The notes beneath the pieces are model-generated. The model saw only the letters and a list, made by a program, of their open reading frames with translations. It made no database searches and had not been told where the DNA came from. From Chaetoceros tenuissimus (taxonomy: Eukaryota > Bacillariophyta > Thalassiosirophyceae > Chaetocerotales > Chaetocerotaceae): DNA of 64,000 nucleotides. This document shows positions 10,138-22,400 of this stretch, piece after piece (the stretch's first letter is position 1; the number at the start of each line of letters is the position of its first letter). Both the position numbers and the translations under genes were made by a program. The stretch lies in assembly GCA_021927905.1 (NCBI GenBank), contig BLLK01000020.1, positions 2,294,001-2,358,000 on the forward strand. The letters are read 5' to 3'.

Positions 10138-11157
10138 ATGAGTTGCAGTATAACTTTAGCACTGTTGCTGTTCCTTGGTCTGGTTCCAACTTCGGTTGCA
10201 ATTGGATACGTTCCAAGTGGCAAAAACACATATTTTATGGAAAGCAAACTCTTTCCAAATGTTCCATCGAAACATGTAGTTGCATTCATTCCAAGAGGAG
10301 GAGCATATGACTATGATACGGATTATGATAGTGACTATGATGATTATGATCCAGAAGAATTGTTTGAATTGGAACATAGACCAACAAGACGACCACCGAA
10401 TAGACCTCCACCCAACAGACGTCCAACGCAATCAAGACCTCCAAACAGATCATCAAGGTATCCTCCTCGACCACAAAGAAGAAATGGGCCACCAAGGAAA
10501 CCAAGGCCATCTGTAGCAAATGTTGCTTTGAATCAAGCAAAAGATCTTACGCAAAAATCCTTATCTATGGCTACATCTGCCACTGTTTCTACTTTGAAAA
10601 CGAGTGGGAAAGCAGCATATTACTTGACAGCACCAAAATTTGTAACAAAAAGGGAAATCGTTGGAGTTTGGCGATTAGATCAATCCATTGGCCAAGCAGT
10701 ATGTGCTGCTAATATAGAGTTTACTCCTCAAGGAGATGCAATCACAAAATACAAGGGTGAAGAAGATAGTCATGGCTACTTGTTTCAATCTAGATCTTGG
10801 CCTAGAAGCTGTACTATTGAGTTTGAAGCAAAAGCATTTCAGGGACCTGGGGATGAAGTGCCAGTTTCTTATTACTACAAGGGATATTTTCGAAGAAAGA
10901 TTGCAGATAAGAACGTGATCAAAATTGTCGGTAAAATTTATGAAATTCGTAGAAGCAAATTTGGAAAGGGGCGTGCTAATGCTGGTAGAGAAGTTGGAAG
11001 TTTTGTAGCGAGAAGAAGACTCACAGCAAGCGATAGAAATAGGATAAGTGATGATAGAAGTTCTGAAGGACGTTCAAGTGACTTTGAAGATGGATATGAT
11101 GTGGAAAGCGACTTTTATGATTCTGATGGATACGATGATTATGATACAGATTATTAG
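10138..11157 (+). CDS. Secreted or plastid-targeted protein with acidic Tyr/Asp tracts and a Pro/Arg-rich segment
   Basis: The ATG at 10138 gives 339 residues. The N-terminus is a signal peptide (SCSITLALLLFLGLVPTSVA). A later HVVAFIPRGG resembles the A/F-PRGG context common in diatom plastid precursors. The middle region is ordered as acidic YDTDYDSDYDDYD, a Pro/Arg-rich linker (RRPPNRPPPNRRPTQ), a helical stretch and a compact 130-residue domain (KREIVGVWRLDQSIGQAVCAA... FEAKAFQGPGDEVPVSYYYKGYF). The C-terminus repeats the Asp/Tyr character (DSDGYDDYDTDY). The compact domain is beta-rich and reminiscent of small plastid or lumenal proteins, but I do not recognise the family. Location is either secreted or plastid. 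Confidence 0.6.
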   Translation: MSCSITLALLLFLGLVPTSVAIGYVPSGKNTYFMESKLFPNVPSKHVVAFIPRGGAYDYDTDYDSDYDDYDPEELFELEHRPTRRPPNRPPPNRRPTQSRPPNRSSRYPPRPQRRNGPPRKPRPSVANVALNQAKDLTQKSLSMATSATVSTLKTSGKAAYYLTAPKFVTKREIVGVWRLDQSIGQAVCAANIEFTPQGDAITKYKGEEDSHGYLFQSRSWPRSCTIEFEAKAFQGPGDEVPVSYYYKGYFRRKIADKNVIKIVGKIYEIRRSKFGKGRANAGREVGSFVARRRLTASDRNRISDDRSSEGRSSDFEDGYDVESDFYDSDGYDDYDTDY

Positions 11158-11508
11158 AATGTGATGAAATCCGTGTTTTTTGTGCAAGGAACAAGAGTGG
11201 GGAGATATACCTATGATGCTAAAAAAATAACAATAAAGACAAATGGAAATAATACAGAAGTTGTAGTATGAAAAAAGCAAAAAGCATGTAGTTGCATTGG
11301 TTTTGTTTATCCAGCTAGACATTTTGAAAATTAAGTGGCTATACAAAAAATAGCACAGGTTGATCATCTGTAACGGTCAACACACACACACAAGCTTCGC
11401 TCAAAAAACGCGAAGAACATCTAATAATTACGCTTTGTTCAATCTTAGAAAGGGTTCACAAAGCCAACATCAATTCCTTGTTTCTCTACAAAGAAGCATA
11501 TATAAACC
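11158..11508. other. Intergenic, 5' flank of the TM9SF gene
   Basis: A 351-bp spacer with a short CA run near 11382. TATAAA at 11501-11506 abuts the ATG, so it is part of the leader rather than a TATA box. Nothing else is seen. Confidence 0.35.
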
Positions 11509-13669
11509 ATGAAATATTTATCACGGGTCTGTGCCAGCTTGGCATTGACAATTGCTGGACTGTCGAGTGTGAATGCTGACGAATATAATCATAGGTATTC
11601 CAAGGGTGATAATGTGAATTTCTATGTGCACAAGGTGAGTTAGTTTTTTTCTATTGAAGCTGGTCAGGGTTAAGAAAGCCTATAGAGATGATGCATCATT
11701 TCATGTCCTCTGAGCGCATGAAGTGGTATATGTCATAATCGCATTTGTGATAGACATGAAAGTGGCATTGGCACATTGCCTCTCATATGTGCAATTCTAT
11801 TGGAGCCCTCTTTGCTAACTGTATTCACTAAACTATGATTTCCTCTTATAGGTTGGACCATATGCAAATCCGCAAGAAGGGTACAACTATTACTCCCTTC
11901 CATTCTGTGCACCTGACAACGAGCACCATCCAGAAAAACCAAACTCTGCTAAAAACGAGGGACTATTCAATAAACTCAGATCAAACTCCATCGGGGAATA
12001 CCTAGGAGGTCATGCTCTTCGTCATTCAGGTCACTCTGTTCAATATGCACCTGATGCAGCATACACTGAATCGTGTACCAAATCAAGTCTGACAAAAGAA
12101 GAAGCTGATAAATTCATCAAAGCGACAAAAGACCAATGGCTTTATCAAATGTACTTGGACGACTTGCCAGTATGGGGTATGGTAGGAGAAATGTATTCCA
12201 AAGATGAAGATACTGCCAAAACCCCACATGTTTACACACAGCGTGCTGTAGTGGTGCAATACAATAAAGATCGTATCATTGAGGTTGATCTTGTTTCGGA
12301 TCCTGATTCTCTTGTGGAGATTAAGCCTGGTATCGAGTTGAAATTTCAGACCAAATTTGTCTGGGAGCCTAGTACCAAGGAGTTCCGTTCGAGATTTGAT
12401 AAATATTTGGATAAGCCATTCTTCAAGCATCATATCCATTGGTTCAGTCTTTTCAACTCTTTCATGATGGTTTTATTTTTGATGGGATTGGTTGCACTTA
12501 TTCTTGTGAGAACTCTTCGAAAGGATTATGCTAGATATGCACTCAGCAGTGGAGATATCGAGGAAGATGCAGAATACGATGAAGATGGTAAGCCTATTGA
12601 GACTGAAGGGTTAGTCAAGGGTGGAAATGATGACTACGGTTGGAAGCAAGTACATGGAGATGTCTTCCGTTCTCCAGCTATGTTGACTATCTTCTCTGCA
12701 GTTCTTGGAACTGGATGGCAGCTTATTGTTTTGACTCTTGGAGTTATCCTCTTTGCTGTTGCTGGACCAATTCATGGAGAAGTTCATGAGGATCGTGGAG
12801 AAATGCAGCATGCAATCATCATGTGCTACTGCTTCTCTAGCATTGTCTCGGGTTATGTCGGTGGATCTTATTTCAAACTTTACAACACAACAAAGTCAGG
12901 AGGAAAGAAGGGATCAGATTCCAAGTGGCAGGTGGCTATGTTTTTGACTGTTATCTTATTCCCATTGGTTGTTGTTGGAATCCTTTCTATCTTGAATGGA
13001 ATTGCACTTGTTTACGGAACTGTGAACTATGTTCCATTCCTTGTTATTGTAAAGGTTTTTTTCATTTGGATATTCGTTTCAGTTCCACTTTGCATCTTTG
13101 GAACTTTGGCAGGAAGACATGCGAAGATTGGAGGTGTCAAGGGAACAGCAGGATGCCTTTCCACCACTGACTTTCCTTGTCGCGTAAATGCTATTGCTCG
13201 CCCAATACCCGAGGATGCTCCATGGTATGGAAAGCCAATGAACCTCATACCGTTTGCTGGATTACTCTCATTTGGATCAATCTTTATCGAACTCTACTAC
13301 GTACTCACCTCGATTTGGAACTACAAGATTTACCACGTGTATGGATTTCTTCTTGGAGTGTATGGTATTCTTGCAATTGTTGTTAGTATGACCACCATCA
13401 TCGTAGTTTATTTCTGTCTCAATGCTGAGAATTACTTGTGGCAATGGACCGCATTCATTTCCGGAGGAAGCACAGCAGGATATGTTTTCTTGTACGGAAT
13501 CTATTACTTTATGTTCAAGACCGCTATGACAGGATTCATTCAGACCATGTTTTATTTTGGATACATGAGTTTAATGTCGCTCACATTAGGTATGCTTTGT
13601 GGAACTATCGCACACTTTTCTGCAAATCGCTTCGTGAGAACCATCTTCCAAAATGTCAAGCTGGACTAA
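11509..13669 (+). CDS. Transmembrane 9 superfamily (TM9SF/EMP70, nonaspanin) protein
   Basis: Exons 11509-11634 and 11852-13669 are separated by a 217-nt intron between whole codons; 647 residues. The first exon supplies the signal peptide (about residues 1-24, ending SSVNA). A lumenal domain of about 230 residues follows (VGPYANPQEGYNYYSLPFC is the conserved start), then nine predicted spans beginning FNSFMMVLFLMGLVALIL. The family blocks GWKQVHGDVFRSP and RPIPEDAPWY are present. The C-terminus ends NVKLD, matching the KxD Golgi-retention signal of this family. TM9SF proteins act in Golgi sorting of membrane proteins. It converges with the trypsin gene with 91 bp between stops. Confidence 0.93.
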
Positions 13670-13760
13670 GTATCTAAAGCAATGACTATGTAGCATAATT
13701 ATTCTGAAAAACAAAATAAAAATCAGTAATTTTCATCTTTGTTTTTATTGTTATGGTTGT

Positions 13761-15484
13761 TTACAATAGCAAGATTGCCCCTGTAGCTAGCAATGTAATC
13801 AGAACCAAAGAAGTCCTCAAGTTAGAGCTGCCAGAAATAACGGCTTCACGATATGATGAAAAAAATCTTCCATTCAAGTCAGTTTCCCTAAGGATGATAT
13901 CTCCAAAGCTATCATACAGGTATAGTTGAGTGTATCCCAAATCCTGTGATGCAATTGTATATGTACCATCACAAAGATCAATATTGTACTCATATTCGGT
14001 GTTGGGTAGCAGGGAAGAAAATGTGTAAGGATACATCTGTTGATCATTTTCATTAGCGATGATCGCAATAATCAACTCGTCAAAACTTCTTATTGTTCCT
14101 GTTACAATTCTCAATTTGTACTTGACCAATCCACAGACCGACTCAGCCGCACAATTTTCAGCTGGAAAAAGTATAGATGTTCGATATGAGTCAAAGACCG
14201 TTTCAGTGTTGACTGTTTCCCCATTGAATGTAACCGTGTAGTCATCACCACTCGTTTCAATTCCATCACCAATATAATCATTAAGATCAAATCGAAAGCA
14301 GTTACCTTCATCAACAGAGACGCAAAGTTTTGCTGAATGCTTTTGATTCCCCTCGAATTCTTCTAAAGGTAAAGCAATTGTATCTAGTTTGAGTAAATCA
14401 GTGAAATACCATGACAGTTCTTCTGGATATTGATCTGCAGATATCATTATTTCTACTTCAGAATCTTCACACCAATTTTCATCTTCAGGAATGCTTGTGT
14501 CCTCTTTGAAGTCTAAAGCACACAAATCTGCGTTCTTATCATCAAGGCACACATTAAATTGGATCCAATCAAATTGATCCGATATTCTTGCATATACTCC
14601 AGGAGTTGTTGAAACGCATAATGGATCACCATAGCTGGTGATACCAACTAGTACATCATTGCTTTCATCGTACAAAGGTCCTCCAGAATCTCCACTGCAT
14701 GCGTCACTCCTCTTTGTTGCATCCCAAGCACAAATAGTGGAGCGATGAAGAATGGAGAGACCAGATTCATCTTGGCAAATTTCACCAGAAACATAGTCAA
14801 GTTCAACTTCCTGGAGCTTTGTTGCTATTTGTGAATTAGTATAGTCTGTTTCTACTTGCACAAGTCCAAGACCAGCTGCATATAACTTTTTCCCATTTTC
14901 ATAATTTGGTGCAAAATCTCCATTGTCAATTCTCACCGGCGCAATGTTGGTCACTGCTTGATCCAGCTCAATCAGAGCGAAATCGTGAGCCAGGTCATAA
15001 GTTAAGCTTCTATCATACTCTGGATGAATGATGACATTTTCTACCAATGCCATGTCATAGAACTGACCACAATTCATGGTGTCAGATGGACAAAGTGCTC
15101 CGACAAATACCGTGTCACCCTTTGCTGGTGTACAATGTGCAGCTTTTGGGAGTTATTAAAGTGTAATTAGAAATAATTTAAAATTATATGCGTAAATAGA
15201 ACAGACTTTCACCTACCAGTCAAGACATAGTTTTCACTAATCAAATTTGCTCCGCAGTAAAACTCATATTGAATAATTTCACCTGTAAAAGAATCTCGAA
15301 CAGGCTTATACAAAGCTGTATACCATGGATAACTTCCAGCTGCAGCATTAGATCCTCCAACAATTTTCGCTGTTTTCCCAATATTGAAGGCATTTTTGTC
15401 CAGTGAAGTAGCAGCATTTGAAGAGCCAACTAGGATAGCCAACACTGAGATTGCTTGATATATGTTTAAAATTCGCATCTTCAT
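13761..15484 (-). CDS. Trypsin-like (S1) serine protease with C-terminal extension and GPI-type tail
   Basis: Exons 15484-15217 and 15142-13761 (74-nt intron) give 549 residues. There is a signal peptide, then zymogen cleavage site K/IVGG. Catalytic residues are His92 (TAAHC), Asp143 (AHDFALIEL) and Ser242 (GDSGGPL). Asp236, six residues before the serine, sits in the S1 pocket and predicts Arg/Lys specificity. The join restores TAAHC, which supports the splice. After the protease comes a Cys- and Asp-rich extension with FRFDLNDYIGDGI and LYLYDSFGDI, similar to the YDSYGDG modules of marine extracellular proteins. The protein ends in a hydrophobic stretch (SLVLITLLATGAILLL) after small residues, typical of a GPI anchor signal. 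Likely a cell-surface protease. Confidence 0.88.
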
Positions 15485-15804
15485 GAATATTTTCTAATGA
15501 GTTGAAGAGGAAAGAATGCTTCGCGGTACGTAGGTCTTGCAGTCCTGTACTGTTAATTCTTTTATGATTCTCCAATGTTTCAAAAGAACACTCAAGAAAG
15601 GCAAGACTACGTATGTTTGTTGACTGTTATTTTTTGGTCCCGTCGTTGCTCAATGCTTATTATGTCCAACCAACTCCGGAGTAGTCATGTGCAATGCCAA
15701 AATACCGTTAAATATCGGTTTTTGTCTATTTTAGTATTGTGATATTTTTAAACTAAAAGTGGGACTGGATACTGGCGCTTTCATCCAAAAACTAAGCAAT
15801 CAAA
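15485..15804. other. Intergenic, divergent promoter region
   Basis: The spacer between the protease start and the direct repeat upstream of sulfatase A. GGTACGTAGG lies near 15525. No ORF or RNA gene is seen. Confidence 0.35.
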
Positions 15805-15950
15805 ACAACAAAACAAAACTGAATTATTAGAAGAAGAATCATCATCCATTATTGTACTTGATTATACGAGTATTACTACGCAAACAAAACAAAACTGAAT
15901 TAGAAGAAGAAGAATCATCCATTATTGTACTTGATTATACGAGTACTACT
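15805..15950. repeat. Tandem ~70-bp direct duplication upstream of sulfatase A
   Basis: Two adjacent copies, about 15805-15877 and 15881-15950, share CAAAACTGAATTA, GAAGAAGAATCATC and CATTATTGTACTTGATTATA in order. They differ by small indels (TTA and ATC triplets) and a few substitutions. The duplication ends 44 bp before the sulfatase ATG, so it probably lies in the promoter or 5' UTR. It looks recent. Confidence 0.85.
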
Positions 15951-15994
15951 CTTTGTCCATCTACACATCTTGGTAAACCGATAATTAAAAAGAA

Positions 15995-18013
15995 ATGAAG
16001 AGAAACAACTACATAATACATTTCCTTTCCATACTATTGTCTATCGTCACAGCTCAAGACAAGCCAAATCTTGTAGTTGTGTACACAGATGAACATAATC
16101 TTCGTACCATTGGAGCCTATCGAGAATTGCAATCCAAGAAAGTAGCAGAACCCTGGGGAGATGGAGTTGTTGTTGATACGCCAAACATAGATCGTCTTGC
16201 AAATGAAGGGTCTATATGGACTTCATTCTACACTGTTGCTCCGCTTTGTACACCTAGTCGGGCTAGTTTCATGACTGGTCTGTATCCAAAAGCAACTGGA
16301 GCACATTTGAATCATAATGAAATGTACGAAACGATGACAACTTGGGCCAAAGTATTGAAACAAAGAGGATACCACACTGGATATACCGGAAAGTGGCACC
16401 TCAATGGGAACGAAAAACCAGGTTGGAATTCAGGCAAGAAGTATGGTTTCATAGATAATAAATGGCAGTACAATCGAGGACATTGGAAATTCTTTGAGGA
16501 TCATCCTACTCTAGGTCCTCAGGCATATGAATGGACAGATGAATCTGAAGCCAAGTTTGCAAAAACAATGGATAAAAACTATGTTACTGACTTCCTCATG
16601 GATCGGGGCATTGAAACCATGCAAGACGCTATCGATCAAGACAAACCCTTTGCAGTTATGATTTCAATACCGTAAGTAGTATGCGCGTATTTGTGACTTG
16701 ATATCCGTCCTCAGTTTCGACTTATGTTTACTCAACACTTTCGCTATAACAAATGGTTCCAGAGATCCACACTCTCCCAACATAGTTCGTCCACCATATA
16801 ATTCAATGTATCAACATTTTAAATATGAGGTACCAATGACAGGAAAAGCAGCATTGAAAAAGAAACCTGCTCTTCCTGGTTGGTCTGCTATTAGCTTGGA
16901 TATATCTGAAGCAAGTGCGACGATTAAATCCATGGAAAGTGACCCCATTAGACATGGATATTATGCAAACATTTTTGGTATGGTGAAGTTGATTGATGAT
17001 CAAGTTGGGAAACTATTTCAATTTCTCGAGAACAATGGAGTCTCGGATGATACAATTGTCGTTTTTACATCAGGTAAGTGCTTAGCGAAGATCCCGTTTT
17101 TTGTATCCATAATCTCAATTGACGCAATGTTCTCATACCCTTCACCGATATAGATCACGGAGATCAGCTTGGAGAACATGCAAAGCATAACAAAGGACGA
17201 CCATATGAAACAAGTGCAGGTGTGCCTTTTTTAATGAGGTGGCCAAATGGTATAGAAGCAGGCAAGGTAATCAACACAGCTTATACAAGTGTGGACTTTG
17301 CTCCCACTATATTAAGTATGATGGGAATCACAAATCCAAACATGGAATTTCATGGCATTGATGGCTCGAAAGAAGTTCTCTCTCCAAATAAGAATACAGA
17401 CTCATACATCACCAAGAAGCAAACAAGGTTTATTACAGATTCAGCCACAAGTAAATGGGCGACTGCTGTACGAGATGATTTCAAACTTACGCTCTCTAAT
17501 GGAGAACCATGGTTTTTTGACTTGAGTACTGATCCCAATGAACTTCATAATGTGTACACCAATGCAAACTACACGTCAATAATTGAAGAGATGCAGAGTG
17601 ACTTGTATGATACAATGTTTCAACATCAATTTCCACTTGCAGAAAACGATGTTATATTTTTCTCACAACCATCCTGCTGGGACTCAAGAAGTCAAATATC
17701 TGCATGGAATAAGAGACTATGCAACGAGCTGACAGATATCAAATTTAGCCCAGCTTGTACATGGCGAAAGATTTATGAGGAATGCCCAAATGCGTGCAAT
17801 AGATGCTGTGTAGATTCACCTGGCAAAATCTTTATCAATGGTCAATTGAAAACCTGCAATGAAGTATCTGAATATTGTGAAAACAAAAAGGTGCAAAATT
17901 TTTGTCCAGTGAAATGCAATGCATGTCCAAATCAAAGATCAATGTCTACAGGAGATGAAGAAGAGTCATCTAATTTGAATGAATTTGAAGATGACGACCT
18001 TCGACTTTTGTAG
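15995..18013 (+). CDS. Secreted sulfatase A with two C-terminal ShK-like Cys modules
   Basis: Three exons, 15995-16671, 16763-17073 and 17154-18013 (introns 91 and 80 nt), give 615 residues. Signal peptide ends near VTA (residue 20). Cys85 in CTPSRASFMTG is the type I sulfatase site converted to formylglycine. NLVVVYTDEHN supplies N-terminal metal ligands, and the exon 2/3 join creates SDHGDQLGEHAKHNKG, the second metal site. The fold resembles choline/iduronate-2-sulfatase-type enzymes. After the catalytic domain come two six-Cys modules (from CWDSRS and from CVDSPG) with ShK-like spacing, then an acidic tail. Substrates are probably sulfated polysaccharides or esters outside the cell, which is inference. 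A paralogue lies at 29916-31933. Confidence 0.9.
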
Positions 18014-18205
18014 AATTCAAAAAGCTATAATTGACTTTAGGTTGAAGTAATCAATATATTTAATGTTAAAGACTAGTATACAGATTTTAATGTGCAATAT
18101 GAATGCAAGAGCATGAGAGAAGATTTATTCTAAAAAGTCTTGGTCTCTCAGGCATTGCAATATTACATTGGATGATAATTATACATTGAGAGAATCATTT
18201 AAATC

Positions 18206-18922
18206 TCATGGAGAAATCCTCTTCCTAGCAGCCGAAATCTCATTGGTGGGAGAATTAACGGCATATGATCTTGTATATTCACCTTTCGCATGCATGTTTG
18301 GTGTAGATAGCTGTCGTTTAGGGGTTTTATTATTGCAGTGTGACAACGCCCGATTTGAATGGTCACACTTTAGAAATCTTCTTTTCTTTGGCAGAGGCTC
18401 TGTCGATGGTAGAAAATCGATGTACTGGCCCCAGTCTTCGTGACCTGGAAAATTAGCGTCACATCCTTTGCGAGAATGATGATGCAGAGGTTGATGAATA
18501 GAACAAGAACCAGGGCATGACTCGGATGTCACCTCATCTTTCCAAGCCATATCATCTTCAGAGACACTTTGAATGGTTTTTCTTTTTCGTTCTGTTGTGG
18601 TACACTGCTCCTGCAACAGATTGAGGCCCCTTGTCAGAGTATGCTTAGATGTCAAGCCATGTTGATTATGGGCCGCTTTCTTGGAAAGTGTCAAAGGAGA
18701 AGCGGCTGTGCTAGCAGAAGGGGAACAACATGAATGTTGACAAGAGGAAGGAGTAAGGAATCTAGTGGTAACATCTGTATCATCACTTGAGTTAGGAAAG
18801 TCATCGAAGGAAACTCTCCTTGCAGCAGCAGCTTGACTGTGGCTGAGCCCTTCTGACAAGTCACTCTCTGAATATGAGCTAAAGAAGTTTCTAGACTGTT
18901 TTCTCGATGGTAGTTTCGGCAT
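18206..18922 (-). CDS. Small Ser-rich nuclear-type protein with RVSF motif, unknown
   Basis: Single exon, 238 residues from the ATG at 18922. No catalytic family is recognised. It is Ser/Thr-rich with basic nuclear-localisation-like clusters (TERKRK, PKKRRF, RKRI). RRVSFDDF near residue 40 matches the RVxF docking motif for protein phosphatase 1. EDWGQYIDFLP near residue 167 looks like a conserved short motif. It also has Cys/His-containing stretches (CQHSCC, HQPLHHHS) without clear zinc-finger spacing. A nuclear regulatory role is a guess. It is divergent from the kinesin gene. Confidence 0.5.
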   Translation of the reverse strand: MPKLPSRKQSRNFFSSYSESDLSEGLSHSQAAAARRVSFDDFPNSSDDTDVTTRFLTPSSCQHSCCSPSASTAASPLTLSKKAAHNQHGLTSKHTLTRGLNLLQEQCTTTERKRKTIQSVSEDDMAWKDEVTSESCPGSCSIHQPLHHHSRKGCDANFPGHEDWGQYIDFLPSTEPLPKKRRFLKCDHSNRALSHCNNKTPKRQLSTPNMHAKGEYTRSYAVNSPTNEISAARKRISP

Positions 18923-19424
18923 CTTAGCAATTAGCAATATTTCTGTTTCCTTCTTTCTAGAAAGTAATAGCAGGGAAACGTTTGATATGGAGATTTTTAT
19001 AATAGCTTCATCACTTTAAATAAGTGAGACTATGGAGTTGTTATGTAAAAATCGCTTGGGTGACAACCACCTGATTGGTTTGAAATACCCTCTAGTTCGC
19101 AATCATTGATGTTCTGCATCAACAGCAACAAAGTGACAACTTGAAGCTGACACTTTTGAGAAGAGAACTAATGGATGAAACAATCTCAGGCGATGACATC
19201 ATTCACTACTAAAACTCTACTTGATTACGACTTTTTCTCAACGGATAAATTTCAACCAATTTAGTGAAAGGATTCTTTTTTGTGCGAACGTGGTTATTAT
19301 TATTGTCTCCATCAATGCACCATATCACATATCAAATCCTTCTTCCAACTACGAGTACATCTTCATCTGTTGTATGTTCTTCAACAACAGTGACCATTGG
19401 TACAACAATATTCATGAATGAACA
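18923..19424. other. Intergenic, divergent promoter region
   Basis: A 502-bp spacer between the minus-strand Ser-rich gene and the plus-strand kinesin gene. There is no coding signal, RNA gene or repeat; promoters of both genes must lie here. Confidence 0.4.
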
Positions 19425-22400
19425 ATGGAAAATGATATAGGTAGTAGACGACAAGGCCGTGGAACAAATGATGCGAGAGATGGAACAGCTGGAGACTCCA
19501 CCATGATGTCTGGAGGAGAAAAGATAAATGTGTTTCTTCGTCTTCGACCCATGAATAAAGTTGAGCTTTCATCTAGAAGTAAACGATGTATAGAAGTTCA
19601 TGAACAGGGAAATGGGCTGAAGCAAGAAATTACAGTTCATTCACAATTAGATGGAGAGCATGACTTTAGTTTTAGTCAGATATTTGACGAGAAAGATTCT
19701 GAACGGAGAGTATACAATGATGTGGTTGCACCATTGGCCACGAAATTTATACAAGGAGAAAACTGTACATTAGTTTGTTTTGGACAAAGTCAGAGCGGTA
19801 AAAGTACTCTATTATTAGGAAGAAAATCGTCCAAAACTGATAAAACAATATCGCAAAGTCAGAATGGAAGTAGTGCAAATGCAAGCATAAGTTTAGGTAG
19901 TAGCATCTCAGATGAAAAAGATGGACTCATAGCAAGACTTGCTTATGATATATTTGATAGGATGAAGGGATCGCCAAGCACAATAGAATTCAGTGTGAAA
20001 CTTTCCTACATTGAGATATATTTAGAAATGATTAGAGACTTGTTGGTTCCTTCGAAACGATATCTCAAAATTTTGGAAGATGATGAAATTGACGAGGAGT
20101 ACGATTTGAAAAGAAGTCCAACGCCCAAGATCGAAGGCCTGAGTCATATTTCATGCATAGATGCAAATGATTTGATAAAGTTAGTGAATCGTGCGAACGC
20201 ATTTCGATTAGTTAGAGATGAAAAGAATCAAACTGATCTAGGACGATCGCATTCTATATTGATGATAGACATTACGCAGAAGAATATTGTAAATGATGAA
20301 ACAACCACGAGTACATTTATGATTGCTGACACAGGAGGCAATGAAGTGGATGGAAGCAAGGATAAAGCAAGAAGCTTGTTGACAACGCCACATTCATTGC
20401 AACTTGAAACAGCATTGGCAGGGAAATCTCATTCTGCTTTGAAAACAGTTGTGAAGTCTTTAGAATCAAGTGCAAGTACCGACTACGGGATTTCAAGGAT
20501 ACCCAAAACACAATTTTTGGAGTCAAAGTTAACTACAATGTTGGCAGAAGCTCTTGGTGGGAACTCACACTGTTCCTTCATATTAGCTGCATCTCCAGCA
20601 TCGTTGAATGTGACACATACTCTAAATACATTACGATTTGGGAAAAGACTATTGAGTATCACAAATTATCCCACTATTAATATTGAGCCTTCGCCAAGAG
20701 AATGTGCTATTGAATTGGAGAAATCAAAGAAAATTCAGTCAGACCTATTACGTTTGATGAAAAAGGTGACTGAAGAAGTGCAGAATCTCAAAGGGAAAGA
20801 ATCGGATGTTCCAATTGCCGATGATATTTGGAAGAGTTTGAATGATTTATGTTTGAACAATAAATATGCAGTCGAAACCATTATCAAAGATGATATTAAT
20901 GTCTCTGACAATGTATCGTCTGCTGACCAACTTGAGATAGAGCGCGGAAAAATCAAAAAGCTCAAAGAAAAACTTGCAGACATTCGTGACGCCAAAAATA
21001 TGGCCCAAAATGCAGTTGACATGCTTCAAGGGGAATGTCTCTTTCTCCGGAAAGAAAGCGATGAAGTTCTTCAAGCAAAGAAGAAGAATACTATAGATTT
21101 GATTGAAGCCCAAAATGATATTCAAATGCTAACTCAAAAGAAGCTAGAGGCTGAACACAAACTATCAACGAGCAGGTTTCGTGAAATTGAAGCTGTGCGT
21201 TTTCTCAGACAGTATCGCAACTTTCACAGGCAATTAGTTGAAAGTATGACAGTAAATAGATCCGAGAACGAAATACCACCATTCAATGTAGATGATCTTG
21301 TGGATATTGACCAATTCTTAAAAGATGCTGGCTTCATAGAAGGCAATGAAGTTGGGAAGTTAGCGAAGATCGACGAATACCAACCAAGTGATGAAGCGCT
21401 GATGAAATCAACTAAATTTGCAGAGTTCCATAGAAAAATTTCTCCTGTTCAACCTTCATTGAAGAATAGTCCTCCGTCTTCTCGATATTCAAGTTCGGGG
21501 GGAAGCAGTAGTGAAATATCTTCTCTAACCACAAACCAAACACCGTCGTCAAAGAGTTCTAGTATTATACAACTAGAGGAGGCAAGGAATAGATTGAACA
21601 ATGCAATACAAAACCAAAGTTCGCCTGCCAATAGCAACGAAGTTAATTCAACAATAGATACTGTGAGTACTTTGACAATCCCATCAGATTTCCCTGTCGA
21701 TTTTCACCTATCAACACCAGGATTGAGCCTGGACCCAAATGAATTGGATAGCAAAAATAATGAAAACCAGACTCGTCAAACAGGGAGTACAAATATCGAA
21801 GATCTTTTGCGAAAGGCGAATGAAAAAGTATCATCCATGAGGCCACCTCGTGGAGGTTCAACCAGTAATCCGTACGAAAAGAAGCAGCTAACACCTGCAG
21901 ATATGTTGGTAGACGCACGACTCGAAAAGGCTCAGAAAGAGTTGATTGAAATGACGAAACGTTGTTTGAATTTACAGAATCGTCTGAATAACCAAATTGA
22001 TGAAAACTCAGAAAGTTCCAAGAAAATGATTGCAAACCAGCAACTTACTGCTGATGTAACGGGTTTAGAATCTGGAATCAAGACAAAAAGCCCTGATCTT
22101 GACGAGGTCATCTTGAAATTGAAAGAACTGGACCTCGTTAACAAATCATATAGTGATCGTTTGAAGAATAGGGATCAGCATATTACTTATCTTGAACAGT
22201 CTCTCAGATCTTTGCAGGATAAGCATTGGAGAAGTGTAAATACTCAGATTGAGGATGAAAAGAGATTGAGGGACGAAATTGAAGAAAAGACGAATGTAAT
22301 TGAGTCTCTGGTGACAAAGATATGGCAAGAGGGGAATGCAGAGGTGCCAATTCAAAGCAGAATCACTGTTCCGTTCCAAGGCTCTAAAGTGGAAGAAAGA

